From Phytoseiulus persimilis (taxonomy: Eukaryota > Arthropoda > Arachnida > Mesostigmata > Phytoseiidae), in NCBI GenBank assembly GCA_037576195.1, contig CM075102.1:9548001-9612000 (forward strand): a stretch of DNA of 64,000 nucleotides. The letters run 5' to 3'. The notes under the pieces are model-generated. The model searched no databases. It was not told the origin of the DNA and worked only from the letters and a program-made list of their open reading frames with translations. The first letter of the stretch is position 1. Every line of letters begins with the position of its first letter. Both the position numbers and the translations under genes were made by a program. Shown piece by piece: positions 26,104 to 41,200 of the stretch.

Positions 26104-29100
26104 AGATGAGCGTCTCTCAGAAAGTTCTGCCGTTGGCTCATTCTGCACTGTAATCGGCAATCTCGTCGCCACCCTTGAGGGTTTGGAGTCCGCCCCGCCA
26201 ACTCCCGGCTACTCGATACACGGTCCACGAGTTCCTCAGCGGAACGTCTGTGCGGCTCTCTCGTGATTGAGCCGAAGGCCAGCTCCGAACCTCGAGCAGA
26301 CTGCTCTCGGCTAAATTCCTGAAAGACCGAACTTTTCATGATGAAAACGGCGGCGAAAGGATCTGAACCATCCGACGGATGGCTGTCAACGCACACGAGG
26401 ACTTTATCGCGCTGTCACCGAAGTGACGCGACATTTTGACATCTCGTTCTGACAGTCGATGAGAAGGCGGATTCAGCGACCATCTCCCTCATTTGTCGCA
26501 CGAGCGCCTTTGTATCTCCCGTTTGAGTGAGCTCACACTCAGGGCTCTCGCGACGAGCCCACCGGTTCATGACCTGAAGGCAAAATACGGTGGAATATAC
26601 ATCCTTCAGAGGACACGGCCAAGTCACATCTCTGTTGGCAGCCGAGAGTTGGTGTGCTTAATATGTGAATATACAAGCGGAGACATGAATGAGCAGAGGA
26701 GTGCTCGAGCACTGCCTCAGGTCCGGTACTTGTGATGCTCTGGCGACTTTGACGGATAAACTCCGTGCGCGCTCGACGACCAAGCGAAAGTTTCCTCGCT
26801 GAGAGTTTTCCGTCATGATCCAAGTGGAGACAGGCCGAAAACGGTTTCCACGCGAAGCTTCCGCGACGTCTGTGAATACGATGCGATAAAGAACAAGAGA
26901 CGATCTCGTGAGCTCGAAAGCTTCATTGACACCTTAATCTCGGCCACTCCTCGTCCGGGTGGACGACTCCACCCCCGAAAATGTCGCTCCATTCAGTGGC
27001 ACAAAACTGTGAACAGATACCCAGTTTTTCTCTCTTCGTCGGTCCTCCTCCGTTTCGAAGGACGACCTCAGAAAGCCAAAAGTGACCGCCGCTCACACAT
27101 GGACAGAAAATACGAGAGGTAGACTGAAGCGAACTCACTCACACACAGAGACACACACCCTCACCGTTTGATGGTCGTTCAGTGAGCGCGGGGTCCTCAA
27201 CGACGGCGCCCCGGATGTCTTCAACAAAAAAGCGAAAATCTTCTGAAGACTTGTGCACGCGATCCGCCAATTCAAATGGTTCATCGATCCAGCCGAGAAT
27301 CGACCGGCATAGGTGACTCAGATTGCCAGTGTCCGGATGCGGGAGATGGAATTTCGACTTCTGGAAGGAAAACGGGACACGACATCTGTTTGGCCGGAAT
27401 ATTAGATCATCATGGAGCGCTGAAGTAACGATGACAGATCCTGACTTAAGGAAAACGAGCTTATTTCTCGTCAGAAGCCCCGATGAGCATGCTGTTCTCG
27501 AAGATTCGTACTTTTGTTGGGCGCATGCGGATACACAGCACGCTCTCACTGTGCGATCCCCATGTGTGGCTCACATATTTTTCCATGCTTCGAATGATCC
27601 GTTCTCCCAACCATTGGATGGCAACGTTCATTCATCAGTGACTGGGAGCTCTATTTTTCGACGTCCTCCACAGAGAAGAAGAGATGGGGCATTCAAGTCC
27701 CCATTTTGCTGTGAGACATCTCACCGAAGGCCTCGTGACTATGACCGCGACGTCGACCAAAATCGCAGTATAAGGCTGGGAATAAGCATGGAATGGATAA
27801 TATCGGATGAGCTTGCCGAGAGCATCCGTTGCATTTATTAGGGAGCCCCGGCAGGCCGAGGAACTGATAACTATTCTAAGATGTTGTCGTAATAGCATCG
27901 AGTTCTCGCCACCTCCGGAATTCGAACTCACGAACCGACGCGTTGCTCATGGTTGCGAAGTTGGAGTCCCAACCTTTACCCGACGAGAATGATTGGATGA
28001 AATCGCGACTCGAGTTTCTCGACGTGGGCTTTCACTGACAGGGAACTTCGTCCTAGGTGAAGGTCATGCATGTTATGTGTCTTTTCCTGTCGGGATGCCC
28101 AGTGTGTATCGTTGGAAGGCGAACTCGGTTGTGAGTTATCCAGCAGGATTACTGACTCGAGTTCACGCATGCGGCCAGCTTGAGGAAACCCGCGAGAAAA
28201 TGAAGGCGAGATAATTTGACGGGAAGTATAGGAGGCGGAAATGAAGAGGATAGCATTCGAGGCTCGGAATCAGTCTCAAGACCGCCCGGATATCATGTCA
28301 GACATAGTCGACGCGGGGATCCACTGCTTCCGCTGGGCGAATACGGTAGACTCGTGACGTGGAACAATCGAGGAGCGAAATGTCTCATCTCGCTAATGCG
28401 CATTGTTTCGCAGAGCTGTTTCGTCGACATTCCACACCCCGTTCCGTCAGTGTTGTGTATCAGCGAGATCCCAGCAATTGCTGTGGGCTTAACGAAGAAC
28501 GTCGGAGGAAGACAAGCAACATGGAGCTCAAAGCCTCCGGGTGAGCCGGGCTTCTACACTCAACTGTGACTTAGACGGGGCTCGGAAGCACAGATTCCCA
28601 CGAACATAATCTTCCGGGAGCTGTCCGGGAATAATGGCTCCCTTGACGGCACCGGAAGCGTGTACGTATGCCCCACCCCTCACCCTCCTACGTGAATCTG
28701 GCTCAGAACAGATTGGCCTCAGATGTTCCCTGAGATTCCCGAAGATCAGCCGAGGTGAATCGTCAAGGTGGAGAGTCCCGGGCTCACTCGAGATCATCGC
28801 TCACTCTGGAGCATTCTGAGGCAGCGTTCCGGGATCGAAATAACTCAGATCGGAGGCATCGATCGTGGTCATCATAATCTCAATGGGGGTGTCGCTTACT
28901 GTGACTCTACATTTCGAGTTTCCGTCTCGGTGGCTGACCTGCGTGAGGAACCTCCGTCGATGCGGCCTGGTCAGAGAAGCGGACGAATCGGACGAAAATT
29001 CTACTCGAATTTCTGAGGTACCTCAGGTCATTACTGTTGGCACACTCCGAAACGGTTTCGCGGTTCCGCAATTAGGTACTTGAAGTGCTACCGAACGCAC

Positions 29101-32100
29101 GGGTTGAAGGCGAGCCGAGTTTATGGGCGACCGTCTGACTGACCAGCGATCAGGCACTGCAGTCGATTTTATCGCGTTGAAATATGGCATTTATAAATTT
29201 TTCTCCTCGGGAATTCCTTCACTGACTGCGGTGGCGGCTGATATGAAGCATTGATACGACGATCGGCACACGACCAAAGCAAGAGAGATTCGACGTAATT
29301 TGATAACGAGCTACATCGAATGAACATTGCCCGTGTATCTATCAACAGGGTCCGGGGGAGATGGGGTTCTTTGTATTTTGGGGCGATGCATCAGGCGAGA
29401 GCCCCCGATAACGCTCGTCGCTAACAATATCGCTAACAAGAAATAAGCAATTACGCACCGAGCCAAAGGGCCTCATCATCGGGCCATTATTTGGTCAGAG
29501 AGTCGAAACGACCACGACGACTATTTTGGCATGATACAGTTTGGCACACTTTCTGCCAGGTCGGACGAGCGGGTAGGAAGGCAAATAGACATGCTTCAAT
29601 ACTTCGATTCCGTTTTACCGCACATTAGGCGGAGTCTCTGTTCGTGCTATGGCTGGACATTGTGTCGACCAGCGTTTCTAGCACCACCTGTTCCTTTGTC
29701 CTCTTCCTGCCGGAATATCCTTTGGCGAGCCTCGCACAAAAAAAAAACCATCTCCTGAACAGCGGTGTCCTGCCTCTACCGGCTGCTTTCAACATCAAAC
29801 TGAACGTCCGGGTTCGCGCGAGTCTCGCAATATCATAGGGAGCAACGGACACGAGGTTTCCTTCCGGAGATAGGTTTGGAAAGTCGGTCCAAACACAGCT
29901 GAGTTTTCGGCGCAGCAAAACAGGTGAGCAAGACTCGAGGCTCTCGCAAAGCGAAGCCAGCATCGATCCTGTGGCTCAGAAGAGGAAAAATTTACGAAAT
30001 CAGAAACGTTCATTCAACGGACGGAAGCTCGGCTGCGCAGGGTCCTCCGTGAGAGAGAGCCAACGCAGCGAAAAATTCGTGGCCACAACAATCAAGCTCA
30101 CCGATTGTTCACAATATGTCGAACAGAACATTCCTCGCCTTCGCTGCTGCCAGAGCTCGACTGATCGCCTTTGTCCTGCGGAGCGTTTGTGCGAAGAACA
30201 TTAATCCGAAATGTTCTCCATTCCATTGATTGAAATCATCTTCTTGGTTGTGAGGGTCCACGAAAATCCACAGCAGTTGAATGCTTTGCTACTCTTGATC
30301 GCGAGTGGCACGTGAGATATCGGTGATTGCGTAACTCAGCGATCGATCACCGGAAATGGGCAGTGTGCCGACAAATGTCAACATATGGACGAAGAACCAT
30401 CCTCAGGCCTCGCCTCGCACTCGGTGAGCGAGCAAGTTCGATTTTGAGACGCACCTATCGAGACTGTCTCCCCGGGGCATACTGTCCACGCCGAAGTCGG
30501 CCGAATGGAAGCTTCTATGGATCGGCGAGAGGAACAGAACGCTCGAGTGCTTGAATGCATTCGGAGAACCTTTCTCCCAGAACTCCAAGGCGATGCAGCG
30601 TTCAGAAGCCGGGCTGCCCTGCGTCCCGTCTACCCTAGACTTGTTTTACAGCTGCTGTCACGTAAAATCTCCCGAGCCGCGACGAAACCCGAAGTCAGGT
30701 GCGAAACCCATAGAAGCTCAGAACCGAGATAACTGTAATAAAAACGCGGCCTGAAAGGATACAGCCGGAGAGAATCAGGAGGAAATCACCTTCTCCTCTG
30801 TCAATGCCCACGGGCTGCTATTGATTCGGAAGACGCGTCTCCATCGCCGGAATCGAAGGAGCTCGGAAGGCGGAGCTAAGGCGACCTCAGCTCATCGGTC
30901 CTCGATCCTCGATTTCTGAAAAGACATATCATCCAAACGACCGCTCCGGAAAATCACCGCGCTCACCCTCGCTCATGGAGTTCTCCGAGAACGGGTGGTT
31001 CTTGAGTGATGTCGGGGATTCCTTGTATATCCGCCATCTTGAATTGCAAGCAGCTGACCGCCCGACGAGCAAGTCACCAAAGGACTGCGGAATGGAGATA
31101 AATACCGCGGACAAACCGTTCGCAGAGGCTAGCTCACGGGTCAACCGTCGTCGAGAGCTCGCTCTCGCGCGGAGCAAGGCTCTGGTTGAAAGATGAGTCT
31201 GGTTTTTGAGAAACAGTTGCGGTGGGCGGATAGATAGGTGCTCTACCATTCGGACATGCAGTAATGACCGTAATACGGGGAGAGACACCTCCCCGTCAAT
31301 TAACTAATAGCTGGCGGGCCGGAGGAAGCCAGTGTGGTTCGCAGTGAGAAAGTCAGCAGGCGAACAACAAGCCAGACCTACGGCTTCATCAAAGAGCCAT
31401 CGACAGTCCGGCCAGACGATACGCCTCTGTCTGAATGCCCGTCAAAACTCCGTTGAGTCAGTGGATGTGAGCCAGGCGCTGTATTCGTCGACGGCTGCAT
31501 CAGCCGAAGCAGAGAAACCTTCGTGCCGGAAGCGGACGCCTAACACAGGAAACCGTCGACGACGCCTGACCGCACCGGTTGGCCCAGCAAAAAGACGATC
31601 CACCGGGTTGCTTGCCCTCCAGGAGCTCGATCAAGCGGCTGGAAGAATTTTTCGGCCGAGAGATTCTGAAAGTAGACGACTCTCTGAAAGACAGCCCGGT
31701 CCGCAGGCGGAAGCAAACGAAATAACTTTGAGTGCATGGATATCTGGGTAGAGGACTTGAGAGGGCAGAATCTCCTAAAACACCCGGCCACAGAACGTTC
31801 ATAGTTCAAACATCATGACATGCTTGGAACGAAGAATCTCGACCAACACTCCGCGTTTCCTAGCGGACGAGCAGTGGAAGGATCAGCCTCGTCGAACCAC
31901 TACTTTCGCGCTGAATTTTCTGAGCTCGGGAAAAATTGAAGCTCAAAACCAAGCATTCACAGACTCGATAAGCATCAGGTAGAAGAACTCGGAGCTGGGA
32001 GCCCGTAGACATTGACAACGGAAACCTCCTATTTCCTCGGAAAAACCCTTTAAGTGAGCTCAGAACAGCTACGGAGAGCCCGGCTCGGTCCGGATTTCCT

Positions 32101-35100
32101 CTCGCCGATATCCGATTCCAGTGTCAAGCCGGCTAAGTGCTGAAGCAATCGAATTTCCTCAATGGTGTTGACTCGATTGCAGCCAGCCGAGTTTCACCAC
32201 AAAAAAGTGCCGATGGCGAACCTTGTCGATGTTCGGAATCTTTCCCATGGAACTCGAAAACCAGGAGGCCAGTCGGGAGTCGGTGTGCGCGAGGCTTCCG
32301 TCCAGCAAGCCTCCCCCTCCTCCCACCGAGATTCATGCCCAGTTCGTAGAGCTCCTCCCGCACGGATCATATTCATCAAGGAGGCCGAGAGGAGGGGTGG
32401 GGCCTAGGATGAAGGAGAAGTGGGTTTGTTCTCCAGAAAATCGGGGACAAAAAGGCTAAATCGAAGAAAAGTGACTGCGGAGATTCCGGGTTCTTCGCCG
32501 GGAATCGAATCGGAACGCCCAGCGAAGGAATTCCGAAATCAGGCTGAACGCTCTCCGAGAAGATGAAAGTTCCCTTGGTGCAGCCCGAAGCGGGCTCAAG
32601 CAGGTTCCGATAAAAAGCCTCAATACAAAGTAGAGGATGAGGGAAAACAGAGAAAAAGTAGAAGAGAGCAGATGGGACGATGGAGGAGTACGAACGCGCT
32701 GTAAAAAGACAAGAAGCATGCGAATCCGATTGCGCTATCCGAGACGTTCTGAGTGTTACGGTATCTGAGAACGCACTAGAGTATGTCTGCGTGACGAGTC
32801 CTCGGCGCCTCCTCTGTGTGCCTTCGAGTATGGGGCGCTTGCATTTGCATCGACGAATAGAAAAACTGTGCGCTGCAAGAACTCTGCAAGCGGAGGACTC
32901 TCCCTCTCGGAACGTCTCTCCATGTTCGAACAGAGAGAGGAAACCCCTGTTTTTGGTTCAAGGAACACGTCCAACAGGATAAAAACCCTCGACGACGGGC
33001 CACGAGGACAATCCGTTCGATGAGCTGAAAACGGAACACAACGAATGAAGAAGGGGACTTTGTGCGGGTAAAGGACTGTCGTTCGATCTCTCCAAACAAG
33101 CGGAACATGCGGGAAGATTCGAGAAAGAACAGCGAACATGTTGTCGACGACATTTTGGAAAATTAAAGCCTCGCTCGGGTGCCATCGCGAGAGCTCCAGT
33201 GGCTTTCGGCAGGCAGGACTTGTTCTGGGTCGACCCACCCGAACGGCCGGACAACGCCATATATCACGTGGTTGTCAGCGCGATTAGCGTCAGATCTGCG
33301 GGCAGATCTATTGAAAGCTAATTACAGAGAACGCGACGGCGAGTCGTCGATTCCATCCACAAAATGACAGTGTACGTCGTTGCTGCAGAACGCCGAAGTC
33401 GTCTTCTCTTCTAACGCCCCATCAATTCTCGGCACTTGACAAATTCTCTCTCCGTGTGTTGGCTCCGTCTGTGACTCCGTCGAAGGGGTAGGATGGGAAG
33501 CTCCACAAGAATCTCGAGCTCTGTCCTCGTCGTCCCACTTTGCGAGAGTTGGAACCGCACTGAAAAGAGTCTTCCTGTTCGAAGGGATGATTTTTTGCAT
33601 TGTTTCTTCCCACTCGACGATCCTCCCAACGCCAGTCACTCCTGCTGCAAGGGTTGCTGTGTGGCACGAGCACAGAAGTAGCTGGGAGTTGGAATAACTG
33701 AGGCGCTCAGTGGTCGAAACGTGCGAGAGACTAGAACGTGTTGGTTTCGACGCATCGGTGCTGGTGTTCTTCAATGTGTTTCCGACGAACAGATTGGGTT
33801 TCAAGCGCTGGGTTCAGCTGCGGACCCCACTAGGAGGGCTGAGCTCTCGGGTCGGCTCGCTTGACTTCGCGAGGGGAGCAAACACTTCATTGAGTGTAGC
33901 GTCATCCGGATTGTCACAGCGAGCCCTTTGTGACCCGCGATGAACTCTCCTCCAACAACTTTTCAACAGTCAACTCTTCGTGAAGGGAGCCGTCTCAGAA
34001 ATTTTCCGCAAGCTTCGAGCTCTGCAGCCTACAGCTGCGTCACTCCTCTCCATTCCTGTGTCCCGCTCGAATCGATCTGCGTTCTACCGAGATTTTGAGT
34101 CATGTCGGCGATTTTGAAAACCCAATGCACCCTGGGCTCGGATGAGGCAGCTCACGGTTTGAGTTTGCGGATATCCATGGACTTCCGACGGTCAACCACG
34201 ACGATATTGTGGATCAGACCAGCAACCCGAGAATCGAATGAAATTCGTAAAAAATCCGGTCATATCCTTCGGAGCATAGTCGTCACCTTTCAAGTCGTGC
34301 AAACCATCGTCGAGAGCTTAGTTTCGGAAAATTAGACCACGGGGAGTTGAAGCCAAGGAGGAATGCGACAACAAGAGGTCCATCGTTCGATAACGAGGGT
34401 CGTTATTGGTGGTTTTTCGTTTCGGTAACTGTGATAGTCTTTTCACGCCTCCGTTTCGGGGAGCCTTGCTCACGATCGGGCTCACAACTCTATCGACCGC
34501 AAGATTGATGATGTAGGGAAAGTGAAAAGATCGAAAGAGGAACAGAAAAACGCTGTTTCCCAAATTAGCCAAGCCGTAATAATTGAATATCGCTGCTGCT
34601 AACGATGCGCTCACGTCGTACGCCGACATCGAACTTGTCTCGCTTCAAACATTAACTCCAACCGGCGAGATGGTGGATCGCACCGCCCGTAGTTCACGTG
34701 CTGATTCGCCTGAAGGAATCCCCGGACTCGGAGACTTTCTCTGGACTATGAGCTCAGAGCTCTTCTTTCCGTTAATGGTTCCCATTCTCTTCGGGCGTAT
34801 TCCTCCTTCTCACAAGCGCAGAGGATGGAGTTCAACAGCTAGCTCCCCTTCGCGAGATGGGTGAATAGTTTCGAGAAAATCCTGGAGTGAGGGTATCTCA
34901 GGAGGTACCTAAGTAACCGACACGAAACAACGAGGAGCGCACGGTGAGCTGGAGGAAGGAGTTAGTTTAACCTCCGGAGACCTCACAGGAGAGACGTGAC
35001 GCGTCATTTCGGAAGCCGCTAGTTGGAAAAGCCTCAGGGATCACACTAAAACCCCGCACTGTGAGTCGAACGGCTTGAGGGAGCACTCGGTCTTGGCTAA

Positions 35101-35189
35101 AGCTTCGAGAAAAGAAGAGTTAAAAGGGCTTCGTTTTGCCCCAGGGTCCTAGTCTCGGGTGTGATACCGTCAATTGCTCGCTCTGTAGG

Positions 35190-35245
35190 CCTGTAGCTCG
35201 GGGGTAGCCGGCCGCTTTGCCGAAAGTCATGGCCCACTCTCATGT
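35190..35245 (+). other. tRNA-like remnant, possible SINE piece
   Basis: TAGCTCGGGGGTAG differs at one position from a typical tRNA A-box and D-loop (TAGCTCAGGGGTAG). CGCTTTGC follows in the anticodon-arm position, then CATGG and CATG separated by a region without the conserved TTC loop. It is a degraded match only. Confidence 0.25.
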
Positions 35246-35249
35246 CATC

Positions 35250-38200
35250 ATGTAGACAAGGCAATGGATACGCGTTTCAAACTAAGATTCACAAGCTCAT
35301 CATAATTATAGAATCGAGCTTGCTTCCTATTGAATGCCTCTACTCAATATTTGCTCAGGCCCGCGGAATCTTCTCGGCCATCTCAGCGAGAGGGTCGATT
35401 CCTCCGGAAGAATCTGAACGGGAAGCGCCGGTTCTACGTCGGGTTTCGAATAAGCCGGGGTTGAGATTCAGATCATTTTGGTCATCGATTCATCAACATC
35501 TATTCACGGAAACCGGGACTCAATCTCGATGATAGATTTCCTAGGTGATCGTGCGATTCGCCGATAGAGGAACCGAGCGGAACGTTATGGGCCAGTTCTC
35601 GATCAGCCCATGACGAGGAGAAGCTCGACACTGCAAGCCAGAATCAAACGTGCTGGTAAACTCCAGGATGGTCAAAGTGTGCTGAAAGTGCTCGTGGTAA
35701 AATACCCCTGAGAGTGAGCCATGTCCGGGTCCATAAACAACATCCGCCATGAACCTAACCACCACAGGCACGGAAAGAGAGAGACATCCATTTTCAAGAC
35801 AACCCTTGTGGTTCAGGATCCCCGAGGATATCTGAATATTTTTTAGGAAGCACGAGCCAGATGCCTATATCCAAGGGAACGCGAGCGCTCTCCGAAGAGA
35901 CGGTTCCTCGTTCTGAGCTTCCATTTCGTCGACTAGTTGAAACTATCGCCCGGGCCGAAAATTTCCTAAAAGGCAGCTGCGATTTAGACGCAGGTCGTAT
36001 TGATTTGAAGAAGCGACAGCGGCGATTCAAACAGCGATGCTGAGACAACTGAGTCGAACAGCGGATCGTATAACAGAATACCGACACCGATGCTCGGAAT
36101 CAGATCCGAGCTCCAATGAGAAATTCAAGATGTTAACAGTCGTAAAATTAGCCAGCGTCCTTTTGTAAGAAGCGACCCCCGCCGAGTTACGCCCACGTCA
36201 GCCTTGAAACTCTTGTTTGTTCTGACGCTATCTCAGTTTGCGAACTGTAGATCCTCGATAAGCGGTATATCGTGTTAACTCGGGACGGCGTGATCTCTGT
36301 AAGGCGGCGTCTTCCCTATTCGAACTTTATCGATTCACAAGCCACATACTTTCTTCAATATGTCAGCAATGCGTTTTCTCTGTGGACCACAAATCCAACC
36401 AGAATCCCGTCGAGCTATAATCCATCAACAGATCCAGCAAATCGCGACAACTTCCACGGGGGTCGATATAATTTCACTGAGAAAGTCCCAGAACCGCGGA
36501 CAGTGCCTCAACTCCCCCAGCCTCAGCGAAAACGGAGCCTTTTTACGAACGACAGACTCCCCTGAGCAGTTCTCTCGCCGCTTCTTCGGTCTGTCGGGAA
36601 GCGACCTCTTCTGTTACCCCAGGAACTCTTGACCTGACACACGATAGTTCTCTCGATTCCTGTAACATCAGAACTTGTGTCCTCACTTGTCGACCCTCGA
36701 GCACACGTCCGAGCTCTTCCTTCGGTTTCTTCTTCTGGCTTTCGACATGTCCGTTGACTCGACTCGAGATGATTCTGTCCTTGAAGAGTTTTTCCGGTGG
36801 CTGTTGTCGGCGCCCTAGCAGTTATACCTGCGGCCGCCAAGGTACATACACACAACGAATTGCTCCGGAGTCTCGAGAGAAATACGTAGGCAATTGGTTG
36901 TAGTTTACGTTGCTGCTGCCGCCGCTGCCTCTGCTGTTTTCAAAGTGGACTTCGCCGAGTGTACCTCGAAACCCAATAAAGGTCCGAAGTCTATAAAGCT
37001 CAAGCGAACAAGGATTGAGATGTCGTCCGCTGTGAACGCACCCGCTGGGATCCAACCCGAGTCGGTCCGAACGGGCTGAGCCATGTTGCCGAGCTTAGAT
37101 AACATATCGCGAATTAGAGCTACTTAGGCTAACGTACGACGGGCTAAACCGTTGTCGGTCTGCTTTATCTAGGGGCAGTTTGTGATCCACTCCGGGCGAG
37201 CGAACTCGATGACAGGAGACGAACTAGCCTTCAGATAGCAGTGGAAAGACTACGCCTACTGAAAGCCATGCCCCGTTCCATCCACTCCGTCTACAACCTC
37301 CGCAGAAGCCTAAACTAAGGGACCGAGTCGGCCACGCGAATGCAAATTGTCCAAATCGATGAGACATGGACATACGAGAATGCATATACGAAACGACTGT
37401 CTCACCACGGTTTTGTTAAGAACAACGCTCCAAAAACCTCTCTTCCATCGCTCTGGCTCTCCCGGAGATTTCTGACTCCGATTGCCAGTGTCGAAGCAAT
37501 GCGTTGCAATCCAGGAACTCTGTCGATGACGTTCCGAAAAAGAAGATGAATCGCGCTGTGTCTCATCCCGTGGCGACCCGGAAGCGAACAAATCCGTGGC
37601 CAATCCCTGTATGCTCGAAGTGCTGCGAACTGCAGAACTGGAGAGTTCAATGCGAACGTCGGCGAGCTCAAAGTTCGCGGAATCAAGACGGGAGACTCTA
37701 CTCTTGCATGATGAGCTGTGCTCGTTCGCGGACTCTTTTGGAGCTGTCCGAACGATACGTGCCTGGATTTGTCATGCGGCGACAACTCCGAGGAAAACTA
37801 CGACGGCGAGGAAGACAACTGACGACGGAATCCTTCTCCCAGATCCCTTTCAGGCAAAGTCAGACATACGAATCTCGAAACGCTCCTCCGAAAATCCGCC
37901 CGGAAGGCAACATCTGGCGTCTGTCGAACGAGAATCATTCTCCGAACAGGTTTTCTCTGGCGCTGCAATTGTCTGCTGCGATTCCCCCATTTGCTTTGGA
38001 AAAAACCCATTACGGTCTCTCGCTCCATCTTCCAGCACTGCGCCCGGGTCATTGGTGTCTGCGATGCGCGTAGAACCAGCGTTGTTTGAAGCTGCCGGGC
38101 GAACTCAGACAGAGCGTGGAACAGACAAACAAGATGCACAGGAGATCGGCCCCAGCAGCCAAGTCGGCGAGGGCCTTTTTGAAGTTGAAGGTCATTGGAC

Positions 38201-41200
38201 CGTTCCTATTTTTAGTTGACTCGATCAACATTCGCCATTTGCTTGACGTGAAACGAGTTGGAACTCCGGAAACGGCAGCCTAAAGCTCACAACCCGGACC
38301 ACGCATCGAGCTTTGATGTTGAAAAACATAGTAAGAGTCCCCTTCGAACCACCTCGCCCCACCCCTCCCCCGACGGGGTAACATTCGGCATCTGGAGTAA
38401 TCAGCACGTGCGCTCGCGAGGTAAGGGTTCAGCAGAGCTCGGAATGGCACGCAGATGGGTTGAGTTTTGCGAATGCTCATCGTGCCCCCCTCCCCATGGC
38501 GCGGTTCGGTGGTAATTGGGGTTGAGGCAAGGACGACGTGGAATACGCTGGAATAAGGCAACTTCGCCCTTCACGAGATTCTTAGATACGCCACAAGGAG
38601 ATGAGAGTTGAAAAATGTCCGAAGAAGGTCAGGAATGGTTGTTCTAGATACGACGAGACCTTTGCAACTGTTCTGAGGGAAGCTCTAGAATGCCTCCCAC
38701 GAGTGGTAATGCTCTCTCAACGCTCATCTCCATCGGGGGTCGTTGAAAGTTGGTTCGTGCTTCCATCCGCCGTTCGCCGCACATTCTGTTGAGGACCCAC
38801 CGAGAGTTGATGGTTCTCCTACGATCTGCCAAGGAAGCTCTTTCGCGGCCCCATCGTCAAAATCGAGCCAGAAAGCTCCTCGTTTCCCCGCGTTCTCCCG
38901 TCTGGGGAGGGGGGCTTCGAGAAGGGGGGATTTCTGGAAGACTATCGGCTACCTTCGCGACAGCTCGAGCAATTCAAGTTCGGTCCGCTTTCTCAGCTCT
39001 TGGTTTTGGCGATCCTGACGAAGTGAGATGATTGAAGGTTAAATCTTGTAAGAAATCGTGAATATGCTCGGCTCAGAGAGGAATCTCGCGGGAATAACCA
39101 GCTGGAGACCTCGCGTGTCTCAATGCCTGATGGGAAACGCGGATTCCGCTGTTGCTGGGCAGGCCCCCTAAGCCGTCGGGAGAGATCATTGTCCGCAAAC
39201 GCATCCTTCGCGGCTTCTGAAAGCGCTGCGAGGGTCACTCAATTTCAAGAACTGAATTTCTGGAGTCCGGGAGGGATCTCGAACAGAGTCAAACGACTAT
39301 CGGCTCGGCCGAGTGCTAAGTTCCCGATTATTCGACAAAGACTAGCTGAATCGCTCGGACGGCGGCTGGCTCGAACCATGGCTGGGTCTGTGTGCTGCCA
39401 GTAAGTCCTGAACGAGGTTGTACGCGGAAGAAAAGGAAGCAAACATTTGAGGATGCGAAACCACGCGGAGCGAAAGAAGCAGGCGTGGAGTCCTGCTCTA
39501 GAAGCATTCACGACACATAACACATGATCAGGGAGAACTCAAGAGCGTTGTCGTAGATTTTGGTGGAGTCGAGCTGCGGGACTCGCTCGTTCGACGTATT
39601 TCAATTTCTCTAACCTTGACGAGCATTCCAGAGCCCCTTAACTCTTGGACTCTTGGATGAATGCGCGAGAATCGTTGGAATTAGGAAATCGCGGAATCGG
39701 ATCAGCGATCGACGACGTTATCCTTGCTGTGGAGAGTCCATAATCCGTCGGGGAACCTCAGCCCAGCTCGAGCCCACTATGGAATGTCGGTTCACAGTCA
39801 CTGTTGAAGTGCCCTTTCAAGGGAATTCCCGTGGAGTTTCGATCCGTCGGCCGCGAACATAGAAGAATAACCACAGTTCCCAGGAGGAACAATTCTGAAC
39901 TTTCAGGATATCAAAGACCGCGAGAGTATTCTCTCCGTAACAAAATAATGGGGTCGTTCAGAACGGAAACACGACCGGAGTGCTCGAACTGGAGTTTCAC
40001 TTATTGTACAGAGTTCCGCCACGCGGTTTGATGTCAGTCACGGCTGGACCAGAGAAAAGTATCTCCGTTCTCCACTTTTGGTTAGTTCCCCTCGTAAAAT
40101 CGATACGTACGATCCGTGCTCGGGGTGAAATGAATTTTGATAGGAGTCGTGCCGTTCTCACCTATTCCAGCGAGGTTGCTGAGCAGCTCCACTCGACACG
40201 CCAGGAACACATCTGCCTGCGATGGGCCACTTCAGAGAATAATGAGGCGTTGCGAGCGACAGCCTTGCCGAGTCGCGTCTAGCGCTGAACTCAGTTCCTA
40301 GTCCGATTGGAGTGCGCTCCCGGGTTTCAAGGAAGAAGTGTACATGAGCGGCGGTTGAATAAAGCTACTCCACAGACCCTCTTAGCAATCGATGGATCAT
40401 CTGGAGTACATCGCCGCCATTACTGCAACTCGGCCTCGTTTCAGCATCGGGCAATCGGAAGCAGATGTACGGTTTGCAACAGCATCCCCGGAACGAGTGC
40501 ACGCGACAAGAACCCTCGTTACTTCTGGTGTGCTCAGCAGCTCGAGCTCGAGTGAAGCTGAGAGTTCAATCGGCTCCCGTCAGAGGAAAGGATTCCTCGC
40601 GCGACTCGGGTCGACCCCAGCGAAGGTATGATCGGAATAAATAGCGGACATCGTGTTTTCCTGATCTTCGGGAAGGAATGAGCGGATAGAGTGAGTTTGT
40701 AATTTGTTAAAATGGTCCGCGAGGGCGTCACAAACCCGATATGCCGACCCTTCAAGTTCTGCCGCCCATCCAAGAGACCTGACCGAAACGTCAGGGTAGA
40801 TATACGCAGGCCCCGATAGCCCGAGAGGAGATAGCGGTCGCTGGTGAAGCTGTTGCTGGTGGCACTCGTGGAGTGGTAGGAAACTCAGTCGCCAGCGTCG
40901 GATGCCCTGGGCTGCTTGAAATCGTAAAAAAAGAGCCTAACGATCATTCTCTGTTAACGTCAGCTCACTTGAAGAATTCTCCCGGGAATCTTTCATTCGT
41001 CCCTCGGTCGGCTCCACCTTCGCCAATGACTCGATCGGCCAAGACGGTTCGCGGTAGCTCTATATATTCGAATTTGGAGCCCTGTCAATGGATCAATTTC
41101 GCTGGTCCACTCCGTCCTAGTCTCCGGTCGAATCCAGCTCCAGGCCTAGAGCGGATGAACGTGCGCACGCATTCCCCAGGAATCGGACCGAGAGTTGGCG

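Larger units (their letters stand above)
24900..35180. other. No gene recognised
   Basis: The stretch has short open frames only, apart from the tRNA-like remnant at 26.0 kb and the GAT/GAC tract at 25.1 kb. A minus frame at 28,528-28,797 contains GAVKGAIIPGQLPEDYV, which loosely recalls DM9-type repeats but is too weak to annotate. Confidence 0.45.

Noticed and set aside
33292..33309. Inverted repeat AGATCTGC-GG-GCAGATCT
   Set aside because: Eight-base arms with a two-base loop occur by chance in 64 kb, and nothing nearby uses it.
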